Below, in pieces: positions 53,964 through 62,197 of a stretch of 64,000 nucleotides of DNA. Each line of letters begins with the position of its first letter. Position 1 is the first letter of the stretch. Under the pieces are notes generated by a model that saw only the letters and a list, made by a program, of their open reading frames with translations, was not told where the DNA came from and made no database searches. The position numbers were made by a program, and so were the translations under genes. The stretch is from Oscillibacter valericigenes (GTDB taxonomy: Bacteria; Bacillota; Clostridia; Oscillospirales; Oscillospiraceae): the NCBI RefSeq assembly GCF_021531435.1, contig NZ_JAFBIS010000012.1, positions 30,327-94,326 on the forward strand, given 5' to 3'.

Positions 53964-54656
53964 TCAATAAATCTGCGTATAAATTCCCACCCAGTGCAGT
54001 GCTGCCGCGGCCAGCACGAACAGGTGCCAGACACAATGGTCATACTTCCGGTTTCGGGCGAAGGGGATCATGCCCAGGGTATACACCACGCCGCCCGCCA
54101 GGATGAACCACAGCAGCGTCCGGGCGTTCTGATAAAAGGACGGGAGGAACATCAGCCCGCTCCAGCCGATGAGGAAATACAGCGTGAAGTGCAGGGCCCT
54201 CCAGCGTCCCGGCCCGAACACCGCCACCGCGGTCACGCCGAACAGGATGACGCCCCACTGGACGCAGAACAGCGTGATGCCCAGCTTTCCGCCCACATAA
54301 AGCAGCAAAATGGGGGCGAAGGTCCCACCGATCAGCAGGTAGATGGAGGTATAGTCGAACCTGCGGCACACCCGCTTGGCGGTGGAGCCGGCGGGCATGG
54401 CGTGATACACACTGCTCATCAGCATCATCAAAAACATGCTCACGCCGTAGAAGCAGGAGGCCATCACCTTCATTCCCGTGTCGGACCGCGCCAGCAGCAG
54501 CACCGTGGCGGCTATCGCCAGCGCCGCGCCCAGGCCGTGGCTCACCGCGTTGAACACTTCCTCCCCCACTGTCAGCACAGGCGGCTCGTTCCGCTTTCTG
54601 GCGATGACGCGCTTCCGCAGCCGCCGCATTTGTTTCGCTGTCAATACCGCTTCCAT
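53964..54656 (-). CDS. trhA: Hemolysin III/PAQR family membrane protein (TrhA-like)
   Basis: The 230-residue protein has seven hydrophobic segments and the PAQR metal-site pattern: VSHGLGAAL, SSVYHAM, DYTSIYLLIGGTFAPI and a C-terminal H-x3-H (HCVWHLFV). Bacterial TrhA-type members influence membrane fluidity; the hemolysin name is historical. AGGAGACGAGACCG precedes the ATG. It is monocistronic. Confidence 0.9.
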   Translation of the reverse strand: MEAVLTAKQMRRLRKRVIARKRNEPPVLTVGEEVFNAVSHGLGAALAIAATVLLLARSDTGMKVMASCFYGVSMFLMMLMSSVYHAMPAGSTAKRVCRRFDYTSIYLLIGGTFAPILLLYVGGKLGITLFCVQWGVILFGVTAVAVFGPGRWRALHFTLYFLIGWSGLMFLPSFYQNARTLLWFILAGGVVYTLGMIPFARNRKYDHCVWHLFVLAAAALHWVGIYTQIY

Positions 54657-54710
54657 CGGTCTCGTCTCCTTTTAGAATCCCGCAAATCTTAAAATCTAGT
54701 TTTCATTACT

Positions 54711-54739
54711 ATATTACACAGTTGCTTTATCTTTTTCAA
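54711..54739 (-). promoter_or_regulatory. Predicted promoter of the hemolysin III-type gene
   Basis: On the minus strand: TTGAAA (54734-54739), 17-base spacer, TAATAT (54711-54716). The start near 54704 gives a leader of about 48 bases. Confidence 0.65.
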
Positions 54740-54774
54740 GTAGTATTTGAAAATTTTCCGTAAATAACACCGGT

Positions 54775-54805
54775 AAAAAAGAGGATGCGAAAGCATCCTC
54801 TTTTA
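54775..54805 (-). terminator. Terminator of the amino acid symporter gene
   Basis: AAAAGAGGATGC stems with GCATCCTCTTTT around GAAA; a T6 run follows on the minus strand. It lies 11 bases beyond the symporter stop. Confidence 0.9.
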
Positions 54806-54815
54806 TGACAGGTAT

Positions 54816-56210
54816 TTAGTTCCAAAAATCCGTCTGCCCTTCCAGGCCGATGTCCGCCGCCCGGAACGCCGGGTCTTTCCCTTGTTTTTTCTGTACCAGA
54901 TAGTCCCGCAGCGCCGCCAGTACCGGCTCCGCCAGCTTCCAGATCACCGGCAGGTTGATGAGGGCCATGCAGCCCATCAGCACGTCCGCCATATCCCACA
55001 CCAGGGAGAAGTCCATCCGCGCACCCAGGAACACGATATACACCGCCGCCAGCCGGAACACCGCCAGCTCCCAGCGTTTGGCGTCCCGCCGCAGGAGGTA
55101 CTGGAAGTTGCTCTCACAATAATAGTAGTTGCCTAAAATGGTGGTAAAGGCGAACAGCAGCATGGCTCCGGTGACAAACCAGCGTCCAAACCCGCCGAAG
55201 GTGCCCGCCAGCGCCGCCTGGACGTAGGGCACGCCCTTCAGCGCCGCGTCCGGTTCCACGCCGGAGCACAGGCACAAAAACGCCGTGGCGGAGCAGATGA
55301 GCAGGGTGTCAATGAACACGCTGAGCATCTGGGCCAGTCCCTGCTTCACCGGATGGGACACGGAGGCAGCCGCCGCCGCGTTGGGGGCGGAGCCCACGCC
55401 GGCCTCGTTGGAGAACAGTCCCCGCTTGATGCCGTACATCATGGCGGAGCCGGTAAAGCCTCCGAAAATGGCCTGAAAATCAAAGGCGTTTTCAAAAATC
55501 GCCGCCAACACGCCGGACACCAGCTCCAGGTGCAGCACGATCATCACCAGCGCCATCAGCACATAGGCGCCGCCCATAACGGGTACCAGCACGCCGGTGA
55601 TGGCGGTGAGCCGCTTTCCCCCGCCGAAAATGCACAGCGCCGTCACCACAGCAAGGGCAGCCCCGGCGATCAGGGGCGTACGGCTGTCAAAAAAGCCGTA
55701 CCCAGCGAAGGAATCCACCAGATTGAAGGACGCCACCAGGTTGAAGCCCACCATGTAGGTCAGAATCAGCAGCACCGCGAACAGCGCCGCCAGCCACCGG
55801 CTGCCCACCGCCGCCTCGATATAGTAGGCAGGCCCGCCCCGGCTGCCGCCCCGTCCGTCGTGGACCTTATAAATCTGCGCCAGAGTGCTCTCCACAAAGG
55901 CGGAGGCCCCGCCCAGCAGGGCGATGACCCACATCCAGAACACCGCTCCCACGCCGCCAAGACACAGGGCGGCGGACACGCCGGCAATGTTCCCGGTGCC
56001 CACCCGGGAGGCGGTGGACACCATCAGCGCCTGGAAAGAGCTGACGCCGCCGTCGCCCTTCTCCCGCACCACCCGGAATGCCTCCCCCAGCAGGCGGAAC
56101 TGGACGAACCGGGTGCGGATGGAAAAATACAGGCCCGCTCCGATGAGCAGGATGACCAGGATGTAGGTATAGAGCCAATCGTTCAGGATGGCGGTCAGTT
56201 GAGCCAGCAT
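54816..56210 (-). CDS. Alanine/glycine:cation symporter (AGCS family)
   Basis: The 464-residue transporter has about ten helices and the AGCS blocks RFVQFRLLGEAFRVV, GTGNIAGVSAALCLGGVGAVFWMWV, GGPAYYIEA and SNEAGVGSAPNAAAAA. It imports alanine or glycine with sodium or protons; the ion cannot be told from sequence. It is monocistronic with a strong promoter. The ATG at 56210 follows AAAGGA. Confidence 0.93.
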   Translation of the reverse strand: MLAQLTAILNDWLYTYILVILLIGAGLYFSIRTRFVQFRLLGEAFRVVREKGDGGVSSFQALMVSTASRVGTGNIAGVSAALCLGGVGAVFWMWVIALLGGASAFVESTLAQIYKVHDGRGGSRGGPAYYIEAAVGSRWLAALFAVLLILTYMVGFNLVASFNLVDSFAGYGFFDSRTPLIAGAALAVVTALCIFGGGKRLTAITGVLVPVMGGAYVLMALVMIVLHLELVSGVLAAIFENAFDFQAIFGGFTGSAMMYGIKRGLFSNEAGVGSAPNAAAAASVSHPVKQGLAQMLSVFIDTLLICSATAFLCLCSGVEPDAALKGVPYVQAALAGTFGGFGRWFVTGAMLLFAFTTILGNYYYCESNFQYLLRRDAKRWELAVFRLAAVYIVFLGARMDFSLVWDMADVLMGCMALINLPVIWKLAEPVLAALRDYLVQKKQGKDPAFRAADIGLEGQTDFWN

Positions 56211-56249
56211 AAGGTTTTTCCTTTCTCATACAAATTAAACAGCCCGCCC

Positions 56250-56279
56250 AGCATAACAGAAAACGCACCTTTTTGTCAA
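56250..56279 (-). promoter_or_regulatory. Promoter of the amino acid symporter gene
   Basis: On the minus strand: consensus TTGACA (56274-56279), 18-base spacer, TATGCT (56250-56255). Confidence 0.7.
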
Positions 56280-56312
56280 ATTTCTTTTTATCTTCTCTCA
56301 AAACAGGCAAAA

Positions 56313-56340
56313 TATGCGGGAGCGTCTCCGCTCCCGCATT
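56313..56340 (-). terminator. Terminator of the lipoprotein gene
   Basis: ATGCGGGAGCG pairs with CGCTCCCGCAT; ATTTTGCCTGTTTT follows on the minus strand. It lies next to the lipoprotein stop codon. Confidence 0.75.
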
Positions 56341-56343
56341 GTA

Positions 56344-57522
56344 TTATGTCAACTTTTCAGTCTCCGGGTCAAAGGACAGCCGGGAGGAGCCGCCGTCGGC
56401 CGTCTCGCAGACCAGCAGCAGTCTGCCGTCCTCCTGCCACTCCAGGCCCCAGATGACTGTCTCCAGTCCGTCCCAGTCCTGGAGGTCGTACATGCTGCCC
56501 CGGCCACCGCCGCCGCTGCTGTGGAAATTGACGGCAAACTCCGTGGGATCCTCCGTCAGGAAGGCGTCCCACGCACCGTCGGCGGACCAGACCCGGTAGC
56601 GGGCGGTATTGGCAACCAGGCGGTCCGCCGTCAGCTTCTCCACGGCGGACACCAGCTCCGGCCTCGCCGTTCCCATGGGCACCAGCCAGGCCAGTTCTTT
56701 TCCGGCGTAGCGCTCCGCGGTCTCCCAGTCGGCGCCGTTGGAGAGATACAGGTCCGTCCCGTCGGTGACGATGTAGGAGAACCGCTGCTCTGTCATCGCA
56801 CCGCCGTTCCACATTCTCCATAGGAAGTGGCCGTTTTCGTAAACGGCGTCAATGACCATGACGGCGCCCTCGCCGTAATCCTGGACCGTGCGCAGCTGGC
56901 AAGGAGCGCCCAGCCCCACCTTATATAAAAATTTCTCCACAGCGGCGTCGTTTTTCACGCCGTCGTTGGTGTACACCACATCGCCCTCTGCCGCCGTGTC
57001 GGAGCCGTAGGTCTCCGGCAGGTCCTCCAGCGGTGCAAAACCGTAAGGTGCTGCGGCGGTGTAGGGGCTGTCGCCCAGCTCAAATTCCGCGTACAGCGTC
57101 TGGCCGCCTACCGTTTTCACCAGGCGGTAAGTCCCCGCCTCCGGCTCCTCCTCATATAAATCAAAACCGCAGGTCAGGGCCATGGTGCCGCCGGGTTGCA
57201 GTTCATATCCAATGGCGGTAAATCCCGCGTTTTCGACCCAGGTCAGGTCTTTCCAATCATCACCTGCCTGCCGCTGGAGGGCGTAATCCTCCCCGAATTC
57301 CACCGTTTTCTCCGAATCGTTGCGGATAAAATAGGTATACCGGGTCAGGGACGGGTCGTAGACCTGGTGCTCCAGCTCCATCGTCAGCCCTGTGACGGGC
57401 TCTGATGGCGTGTCCTCCCGGACGGTCTCCGCCGGAGGAACGTTTTCTTCCGCAGGCTCTTGCCGTGCGCCGCAGGCCGTCAGCAGCACAAGCATCAACA
57501 GCACGGAAAGCAGCTTTTTCAT
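56344..57522 (-). CDS. Putative lipoprotein with N-terminal Ig-like domain
   Basis: The 392-residue protein has a type II signal peptide with lipobox LLTAC (lipidated Cys at about residue 18), a short acidic linker, and a beta domain at about 45-150 (SEKTVEFGEDYALQRQAGDDW; QPGGTMALTCGF) like bacterial Ig-like domains. The C-terminal half is not recognised. The ATG at 57522 follows GAGGTGATCGAG. It is anchored outside the membrane; function unknown. Confidence 0.78.
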   Translation of the reverse strand: MKKLLSVLLMLVLLTACGARQEPAEENVPPAETVREDTPSEPVTGLTMELEHQVYDPSLTRYTYFIRNDSEKTVEFGEDYALQRQAGDDWKDLTWVENAGFTAIGYELQPGGTMALTCGFDLYEEEPEAGTYRLVKTVGGQTLYAEFELGDSPYTAAAPYGFAPLEDLPETYGSDTAAEGDVVYTNDGVKNDAAVEKFLYKVGLGAPCQLRTVQDYGEGAVMVIDAVYENGHFLWRMWNGGAMTEQRFSYIVTDGTDLYLSNGADWETAERYAGKELAWLVPMGTARPELVSAVEKLTADRLVANTARYRVWSADGAWDAFLTEDPTEFAVNFHSSGGGGRGSMYDLQDWDGLETVIWGLEWQEDGRLLLVCETADGGSSRLSFDPETEKLT

Positions 57523-57617
57523 CTCGATCACCTCTTATTTCCTTAGTCGCCGAGGTTTCCCAAAAGGTTCCCGGCAAACTGTACAAAATCAGGCTAAAAA
57601 ATTTTCAGGCCGCCTGC

Positions 57618-57646
57618 TTGCATTTTAGCGGATCTTCCGCTACAAT
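57618..57646 (+). promoter_or_regulatory. Promoter of ssnA-ygfK
   Basis: TTGCAT at 57618-57623, 17-base spacer, TACAAT at 57641-57646. The predicted start at about 57652-57654 places the whole structured leader in the transcript. Confidence 0.75.
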
Positions 57647-57661
57647 ACAAGTACAAGCAAA

Positions 57662-57712
57662 GAATGATAGCTGCAACGGAGTGCTTTGCGCACGGGCTGA
57701 CACCTATCATTC
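57662..57712 (+). ncRNA. Candidate riboswitch aptamer in the ssnA leader
   Basis: A perfect 9-bp stem (GAATGATAG 57662-57670 with CTATCATTC 57704-57712) closes a 33-base domain. Inside it, GTGC (57681-57684) pairs with GCAC (57690-57693), leaving a 10 x 10 internal loop (CTGCAACGGA and GGGCTGACAC). The 3' strand of the closing stem is also part of a competing antiterminator stem, as in transcriptional riboswitches. The sequence does not match purine, preQ1, ZTP, fluoride or SAM riboswitch consensus patterns known to me. A published candidate RNA motif associated with ssnA genes may exist; I could not verify whether this is that motif. Confidence 0.65.
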
Positions 57713-57731
57713 CTTATTTTTTGATAGGTGT
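57700..57731 (+). promoter_or_regulatory. Predicted antiterminator stem in the ssnA leader
   Basis: ACACCTATCA (57700-57709) pairs perfectly with TGATAGGTGT (57722-57731). Its left arm overlaps the aptamer closing stem (57704-57712) and its right arm overlaps the first five bases of the terminator stem (57727-57731), so the three helices exclude one another. Confidence 0.7.
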
Positions 57732-57764
57732 TTCAAACCAAGGCCGGTTTGAAGCGCCTTTTTT
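57727..57764 (+). terminator. Regulated intrinsic terminator in the ssnA leader
   Basis: GGTGTTTCAAACC (57727-57739) pairs with GGTTTGAAGCGCC (57746-57758), 13 bp including two G-U pairs, loop AAGGCC, followed directly by TTTTTT (57759-57764). It lies 35 bases before the ssnA start codon, so it would block ssnA-ygfK when formed. Confidence 0.8.
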
Positions 57765-57799
57765 GTTTCTCAAATTCAAAACTCAAGGAGGTTTTTTGT

Positions 57800-59143
57800 A
57801 TGATCTTACTGGCAAACGGCAAAGTCATCACCCGGGACAGCGAGGGCACCGGCTACCTGAGCGACGGCGGCGTCGTCACCGACGGCGGCAAGATCGTGGA
57901 GGTGGGCGCCACCGCCGACCTGAAGGCCAAGTATCCCCAGGCGGAGTTCGTGGACGCTAAGGGCGGCGTCATCATGCCCGGCCTCATCAACGCCCACACC
58001 CACATCTATTCCGCCCTGGCCCGGGGCCTTGCCATCGTCGGCAACAACCCCACCAACTTCTATGAGGTGCTGGACGGCACCTGGTGGGCCATTGACCGCA
58101 ACCTGGACCTGGAAGCCACCCGCGCCAGCGCCCAGGCATTGGTCATCGACAGCATCAAGCAGGGCGTCACCACCATCTTCGACCACCACGCCTCCTTCTG
58201 CGAAATTCCCGGCTCCCTGATGAAAATTGCCGAGGTCACCCGTGAGTTCGGCATGCGAGCCAGCCTGTGCTACGAGGTCTCCGACCGGGACGGCGAGGAG
58301 AAGTCCATCCAGTCCGTCCAGGAGAACAAGGACTTCATCGACTACTGTGAGAAGAATCCCAGCGACATGCTGAAGGCCATGTTCGGCGGCCACGCCCTGT
58401 TCACCATCTCCGACAAGACCTTTGACCGGATGAACGCGGCCAACAACGGTCGGGTGGGCTACCACATCCACGTGTCCGAGGGCATGAACGACGTGTACGA
58501 CAGCCTCCAGAACTACGGCCGCCGTCCCGTCCAGCGGCTCCAGGACCATAACATTCTCGGCCCCAAGACCATCCTGGGCCACTGCATCCATGTGAATACC
58601 GCCGAGATGGACATCATCAAGGCCACGGATACCATGTGCGTCAACAACCCCGAGTCCAACATGGGCAACGCCGTGGGCATCTCCCCCGTCCTGCAGCTCT
58701 ACAAGAAGGGCATCCTCATCGGCATGGGCACTGACGCTTACACCAACGACATGCTGGAGTCCCTGAAGGTGGCCCTGTGCTCCCAGCGGCACAACGCCTG
58801 CCTGCCCAATGTGGCCTGGTGCGAGGTCACGGACATGCTGTTCAAGAACAACGCAAAGATGGCGGAGCGGTGCGGCTTCCCCACCCTGGGCGTGCTGAAG
58901 CCCGGCGCGGCGGCGGACGTCATCGTCATGGACTATAAGCCCTACACCCCGTTCTCCGACGCCAACATCGACGGCCACATGATCTTCGGAATGACGGGCC
59001 GCCAGTGCCAGACCACCATGATCAACGGCAAGATCGTGATGAAGGACCGCGTCCTCACCGAGATCGACGAGGAGGCCGTCAACGCCCATGTGTTGGAATC
59101 CGCCAAGAGACTCTGGGGCCGGCTGAACCACTGCGAGTATTAA
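57800..59143 (+). CDS. ssnA: Putative aminohydrolase SsnA
   Basis: The 447-residue amidohydrolase-superfamily protein has the metal-site HxH at H66/H68 (NAHTHIYSALARG), HIHVSEG, LGHCIHVN and the MGTDAYTND Asp. It matches SsnA, encoded with ygfK and selenium-dependent molybdenum hydroxylases. Published work places ssnA and ygfK in the gene set by which gut anaerobes degrade purines, including urate, but the exact SsnA reaction is not settled. The ATG at 57800 follows AAGGAGG; transcription is probably controlled by the leader described above. Confidence 0.92.
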   Translation: MILLANGKVITRDSEGTGYLSDGGVVTDGGKIVEVGATADLKAKYPQAEFVDAKGGVIMPGLINAHTHIYSALARGLAIVGNNPTNFYEVLDGTWWAIDRNLDLEATRASAQALVIDSIKQGVTTIFDHHASFCEIPGSLMKIAEVTREFGMRASLCYEVSDRDGEEKSIQSVQENKDFIDYCEKNPSDMLKAMFGGHALFTISDKTFDRMNAANNGRVGYHIHVSEGMNDVYDSLQNYGRRPVQRLQDHNILGPKTILGHCIHVNTAEMDIIKATDTMCVNNPESNMGNAVGISPVLQLYKKGILIGMGTDAYTNDMLESLKVALCSQRHNACLPNVAWCEVTDMLFKNNAKMAERCGFPTLGVLKPGAAADVIVMDYKPYTPFSDANIDGHMIFGMTGRQCQTTMINGKIVMKDRVLTEIDEEAVNAHVLESAKRLWGRLNHCEY

Positions 59144-59155
59144 AATTATTCAAGC

Positions 59156-59178
59156 GGGAGCCTGCTCCCCTTCGAAAA
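59156..59178. repeat. Dispersed palindromic repeat between ssnA and ygfK
   Basis: GGGAGCCTGCTCCCC then TTCGAAAA at 59156-59178 repeats, with two small changes, the unit at 35655-35677 next to the ACT gene. It can fold into a hairpin between the two coupled genes, just upstream of the ygfK ribosome-binding site (GAGGAGG). Confidence 0.65.
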
Positions 59179-59199
59179 CAATATGAGGAGGAATACGAT

Positions 59200-62151
59200 A
59201 TGTCTGAACTGATGACCCCCATTCCCTTCCGGGAACTGATGACCTGGATCACCACCGAATACCAGCGGGACGGCTCCGTGTTCGGCGTCCATAAGCCCTA
59301 CAAAGCGGGCGTGAAGAAGCTGCCCATCTTCGGCGAGACCATCGAGACGCCCTTCGGCCCCGCCGCCGGTCCCAATACCCAGCTGGCCCAGAACATCATC
59401 GCCGGCTACTTCGGCGGTGCCCGGTTCTTCGAGCTGAAAACCGTCCAGAAGATGGACGGCGCTGACCTGGCCGCCTGCATCAACCGCCCCTGCATCCTGG
59501 CGGAGGACGAGTGCTACAACTGCGAGTGGTCCACCGAGCTGTACGTCCAGCAGGCTTTTGAGGAGTATGTGAAGGCCTGGTGCGCCCTGAAAATTATGTC
59601 CAAGGTTTACGGCCTGGGCGACCCCAACGGCTTCGTGTTCAACATGAGCGTTGGATACGACCTGGCAGGCATTCAGGGCGAGAAGATCGACAACTTCCTG
59701 AACGGTATGATCGACGCCAGCAAGACGCCCATCTTCCAGGAGTGCATCAAGGTCCTGAAGGAGTTCTTCCCCGGCGAGAGCGCCTATATCGACACCATCA
59801 CCCCCCATGTCTCCGGCAGCGTGACGGTGTCCACCCTCCACGGCTGCCCGCCGGACGAGATCGAGCGCATCGCCAGCTATCTCATTGAGAAGAAGCACCT
59901 GCACACCTTCGTCAAGTGCAACCCCACCATTCTTGGCTACGAGACTGCCCGCACCATCCTGGACGGTATGGGCTACGACTACATCGCCTTCGACGACCAC
60001 CACTTCAAGGAGGACCTCCAGTACGAGGATGCCGTTCCCATGTTCCACCGCCTGCAGGCTCTGGCGGATGCCAACGGTCTTGAATTCGGTCTGAAGCTCT
60101 CGAACACCTTCCCCGTGGACGTGAAGGCCGGCGAGCTGCCCAGCGAGGAAATGTACATGGCGGGCAAGAGCCTGTTCCCCCTGACTACCACCATGGCCGC
60201 CCGGCTGTCCCGCGAATTCGGCGGCAAGCTGCGCATCTCCTATGCCGGCGGCGCCGACGCCTTCAACATCGACAAGCTGTTCGCCTGCGGCATCTGGCCC
60301 ATCACCATGGCCACCACCGAGCTGAAGCCCGGCGGCTACCAGCGGTTCGTCCAGATCGGCGACAAGCTGGATAAGATGGACTTCAAGCCCTTCACCGGCG
60401 TGGATGTGGGCGCAATCGAGGCCCTGGCCCTGGCTGCCCGGTCCGACAAGTACCATGTGAAGGACATCAAGCCCCTGCCCCGCCGGAAGCTGTGGGAGAA
60501 GGTCCCCCTGATGGACTGCTTCACCGCGCCCTGCAAGGGCGGCTGCCCCATCCAGCAGGACATCCCCGAGTACATCGAGCTGTGCCGCAAGGGTCAGTAT
60601 GCCTCCGCCCTGCGGCTCATCACCGAGAAGAACCCCCTGCCCTTCATCACCGGCACCATCTGCGCCCACCGCTGCCAGACCAAGTGCACCCGGAATTACT
60701 ACGACGAATCCGTCCAGATCCGCGCCACCAAGCTGGTAGCCGCCGAGAAGGGCTACGACGCTTACATGGCAAAGATCAAGCCCCCCGTCCCCGCCAAGAC
60801 CAATACCAAGGTCGCCGTCATCGGCGGCGGTCCCACCGGTATGTCCGCAGCCTACTTCCTGGGCCGGGCCGGTGTCCCCGTCACCATCTTTGAGCGGGCC
60901 GATGTCCTGGGCGGTGTGGTCCGTCAGGTCATCCCCTCCTTCCGCATCTCCGACGACGCCATCGACAACGACGTGGCGCTGATGTTCAAGATGGGCGTGC
61001 AGGTACGCCTGAACACCCCCGCTCCCTCCGTCGCCGAGCTGAAGGCCCAGGGCTTCACCCACATCTTCTTCGCCGTGGGCGCCTGGAAGGCCGGTAAGCT
61101 GGACATCCCCGGCAACGTGGTGCCCGTTATCGGCTGGCTGAAGGACCTGAAGGCCGGCAAGGAAGTGTCTCTGGGCCATGTGGCAGTCGTCGGCGGTGGC
61201 AACACCGCCATGGACGCCGCCCGTGTGGCGCTGCGGGCCGGTGCCAAGTCCTCCACCCTGGTGTACCGCCGCACCAAGAAGTATATGCCCGCCGACGCCG
61301 AGGAGCTGGAGCTGGCCATCGCCGACGGCGTGCAGTTCCTGGAGCTGGTGGCTCCCGTGGAGCAGAAGGACGGCGTCCTCAAGTGCGAGAAGATGAAGCT
61401 GGGCGAGCCTGACGAGAAGGGCCGCCGCAAACCCGTCGCCACCGGCGAGTTCGTGGAGATCCCCTGCGACACCGTCATTTCCGCCGTGGGCGAGAAGGTG
61501 GAGTCCGAGCTGTTCACCGCCAACGGCATCAATGTGGACGAGCGGGGCATCCCCGACTTCAAGACCAACATTGAAGGCGTCTACGTGGGCGGCGACGCCA
61601 TGCGCGGCCCTGCTACCGTGGTGGAAGGCATTGCCGACGCTCAGGGCTTCGCCAACGCCGTTCTCGGCGAGGCGTACAAGTTCGCCATTCCCGGCCACGC
61701 CAAGGCCACCCGGGAGGCCGCCATCGCCAAGAAGGGCATCCTGTGCGAGTCCGCCAAGTGTGAGGGTGACCGGTGCCTGACCTGCAACGTGGTGTGCCAG
61801 GTCTGCGCCGACGTGTGCCCCAACCGGGCCAATGTGGTCATCGAGCTGCCTGACGGCCGCCACCAGATCCTGCACGTGGACCGGATGTGCAACGAGTGCG
61901 GCAACTGCGCCATCTTCTGCCCCTATGACAGTGCGCCTTACCGCGACAAGTTCACCCTGTTTATGACCAAGGAAGGCTTCGACGAGAGCGTGAAGAACTC
62001 CGGATTCCTGCCTCTGGGCGGCAAGAAAGTCCTGGTCCGTCTGAACGGCAAGGTTTTCGAGGCCGATCTGGACGGCAAGAACGACCTGCCCGCCGATGTG
62101 GAGGTGTTCATCCTCACCGTCCTCACCAAGTACAACTATCTGTTGGGATAA
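59200..62151 (+). CDS. ygfK: YgfK-type Fe-S flavoprotein (putative selenate reductase subunit)
   Basis: The 983-residue protein has three parts. Residues 1 to about 420 resemble the TIM-barrel of dihydropyrimidine/dihydroorotate dehydrogenases. From C440 (CFTAPCKGGCPIQQ ... CAHRCQTKCTRNY) a GltD-like module binds Fe-S clusters, FAD (VIGGGPTGMSAAYF, about 541) and NADPH (VVGGGNTAMDAARVALRAGA, about 664). The C-terminus (from about 850) has two ferredoxin-type Cys clusters (CLTCNVVCQVCADVCP; CNECGNCAIFCP). It is likely an electron-transfer oxidoreductase in purine/selenium-dependent catabolism. No in-frame TGA suggests selenocysteine. The ATG at 59200 follows GAGGAGGAATACGAT. Confidence 0.92.
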   Translation: MSELMTPIPFRELMTWITTEYQRDGSVFGVHKPYKAGVKKLPIFGETIETPFGPAAGPNTQLAQNIIAGYFGGARFFELKTVQKMDGADLAACINRPCILAEDECYNCEWSTELYVQQAFEEYVKAWCALKIMSKVYGLGDPNGFVFNMSVGYDLAGIQGEKIDNFLNGMIDASKTPIFQECIKVLKEFFPGESAYIDTITPHVSGSVTVSTLHGCPPDEIERIASYLIEKKHLHTFVKCNPTILGYETARTILDGMGYDYIAFDDHHFKEDLQYEDAVPMFHRLQALADANGLEFGLKLSNTFPVDVKAGELPSEEMYMAGKSLFPLTTTMAARLSREFGGKLRISYAGGADAFNIDKLFACGIWPITMATTELKPGGYQRFVQIGDKLDKMDFKPFTGVDVGAIEALALAARSDKYHVKDIKPLPRRKLWEKVPLMDCFTAPCKGGCPIQQDIPEYIELCRKGQYASALRLITEKNPLPFITGTICAHRCQTKCTRNYYDESVQIRATKLVAAEKGYDAYMAKIKPPVPAKTNTKVAVIGGGPTGMSAAYFLGRAGVPVTIFERADVLGGVVRQVIPSFRISDDAIDNDVALMFKMGVQVRLNTPAPSVAELKAQGFTHIFFAVGAWKAGKLDIPGNVVPVIGWLKDLKAGKEVSLGHVAVVGGGNTAMDAARVALRAGAKSSTLVYRRTKKYMPADAEELELAIADGVQFLELVAPVEQKDGVLKCEKMKLGEPDEKGRRKPVATGEFVEIPCDTVISAVGEKVESELFTANGINVDERGIPDFKTNIEGVYVGGDAMRGPATVVEGIADAQGFANAVLGEAYKFAIPGHAKATREAAIAKKGILCESAKCEGDRCLTCNVVCQVCADVCPNRANVVIELPDGRHQILHVDRMCNECGNCAIFCPYDSAPYRDKFTLFMTKEGFDESVKNSGFLPLGGKKVLVRLNGKVFEADLDGKNDLPADVEVFILTVLTKYNYLLG

Positions 62152-62160
62152 ACTACATCA

Positions 62161-62197
62161 AGAAAACCGGGGAGCCGACTGGCTCCCCGGTTTTTAT
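62161..62197 (+). terminator. Terminator of ssnA-ygfK
   Basis: AAAACCGGGGAGCC pairs with GGCTCCCCGGTTTTT around GACT. It reaches the stop of the convergent HEAT-like gene and may serve both. Confidence 0.9.

Noticed and set aside
57662..57764. Purine (guanine/adenine) riboswitch in the ssnA leader
   Set aside because: The conserved three-way junction and loop-loop sequences of that class are absent; the domain is one stem with an internal loop.
59146..61875. 909-codon minus-strand frame opposite ygfK
   Set aside because: Antisense shadow of a clear multi-domain flavoprotein; no plausible start site or family.
59200..62151. Possible selenocysteine codon in ygfK
   Set aside because: The full-length frame contains no in-frame TGA and the product has family length, so no recoding is needed.
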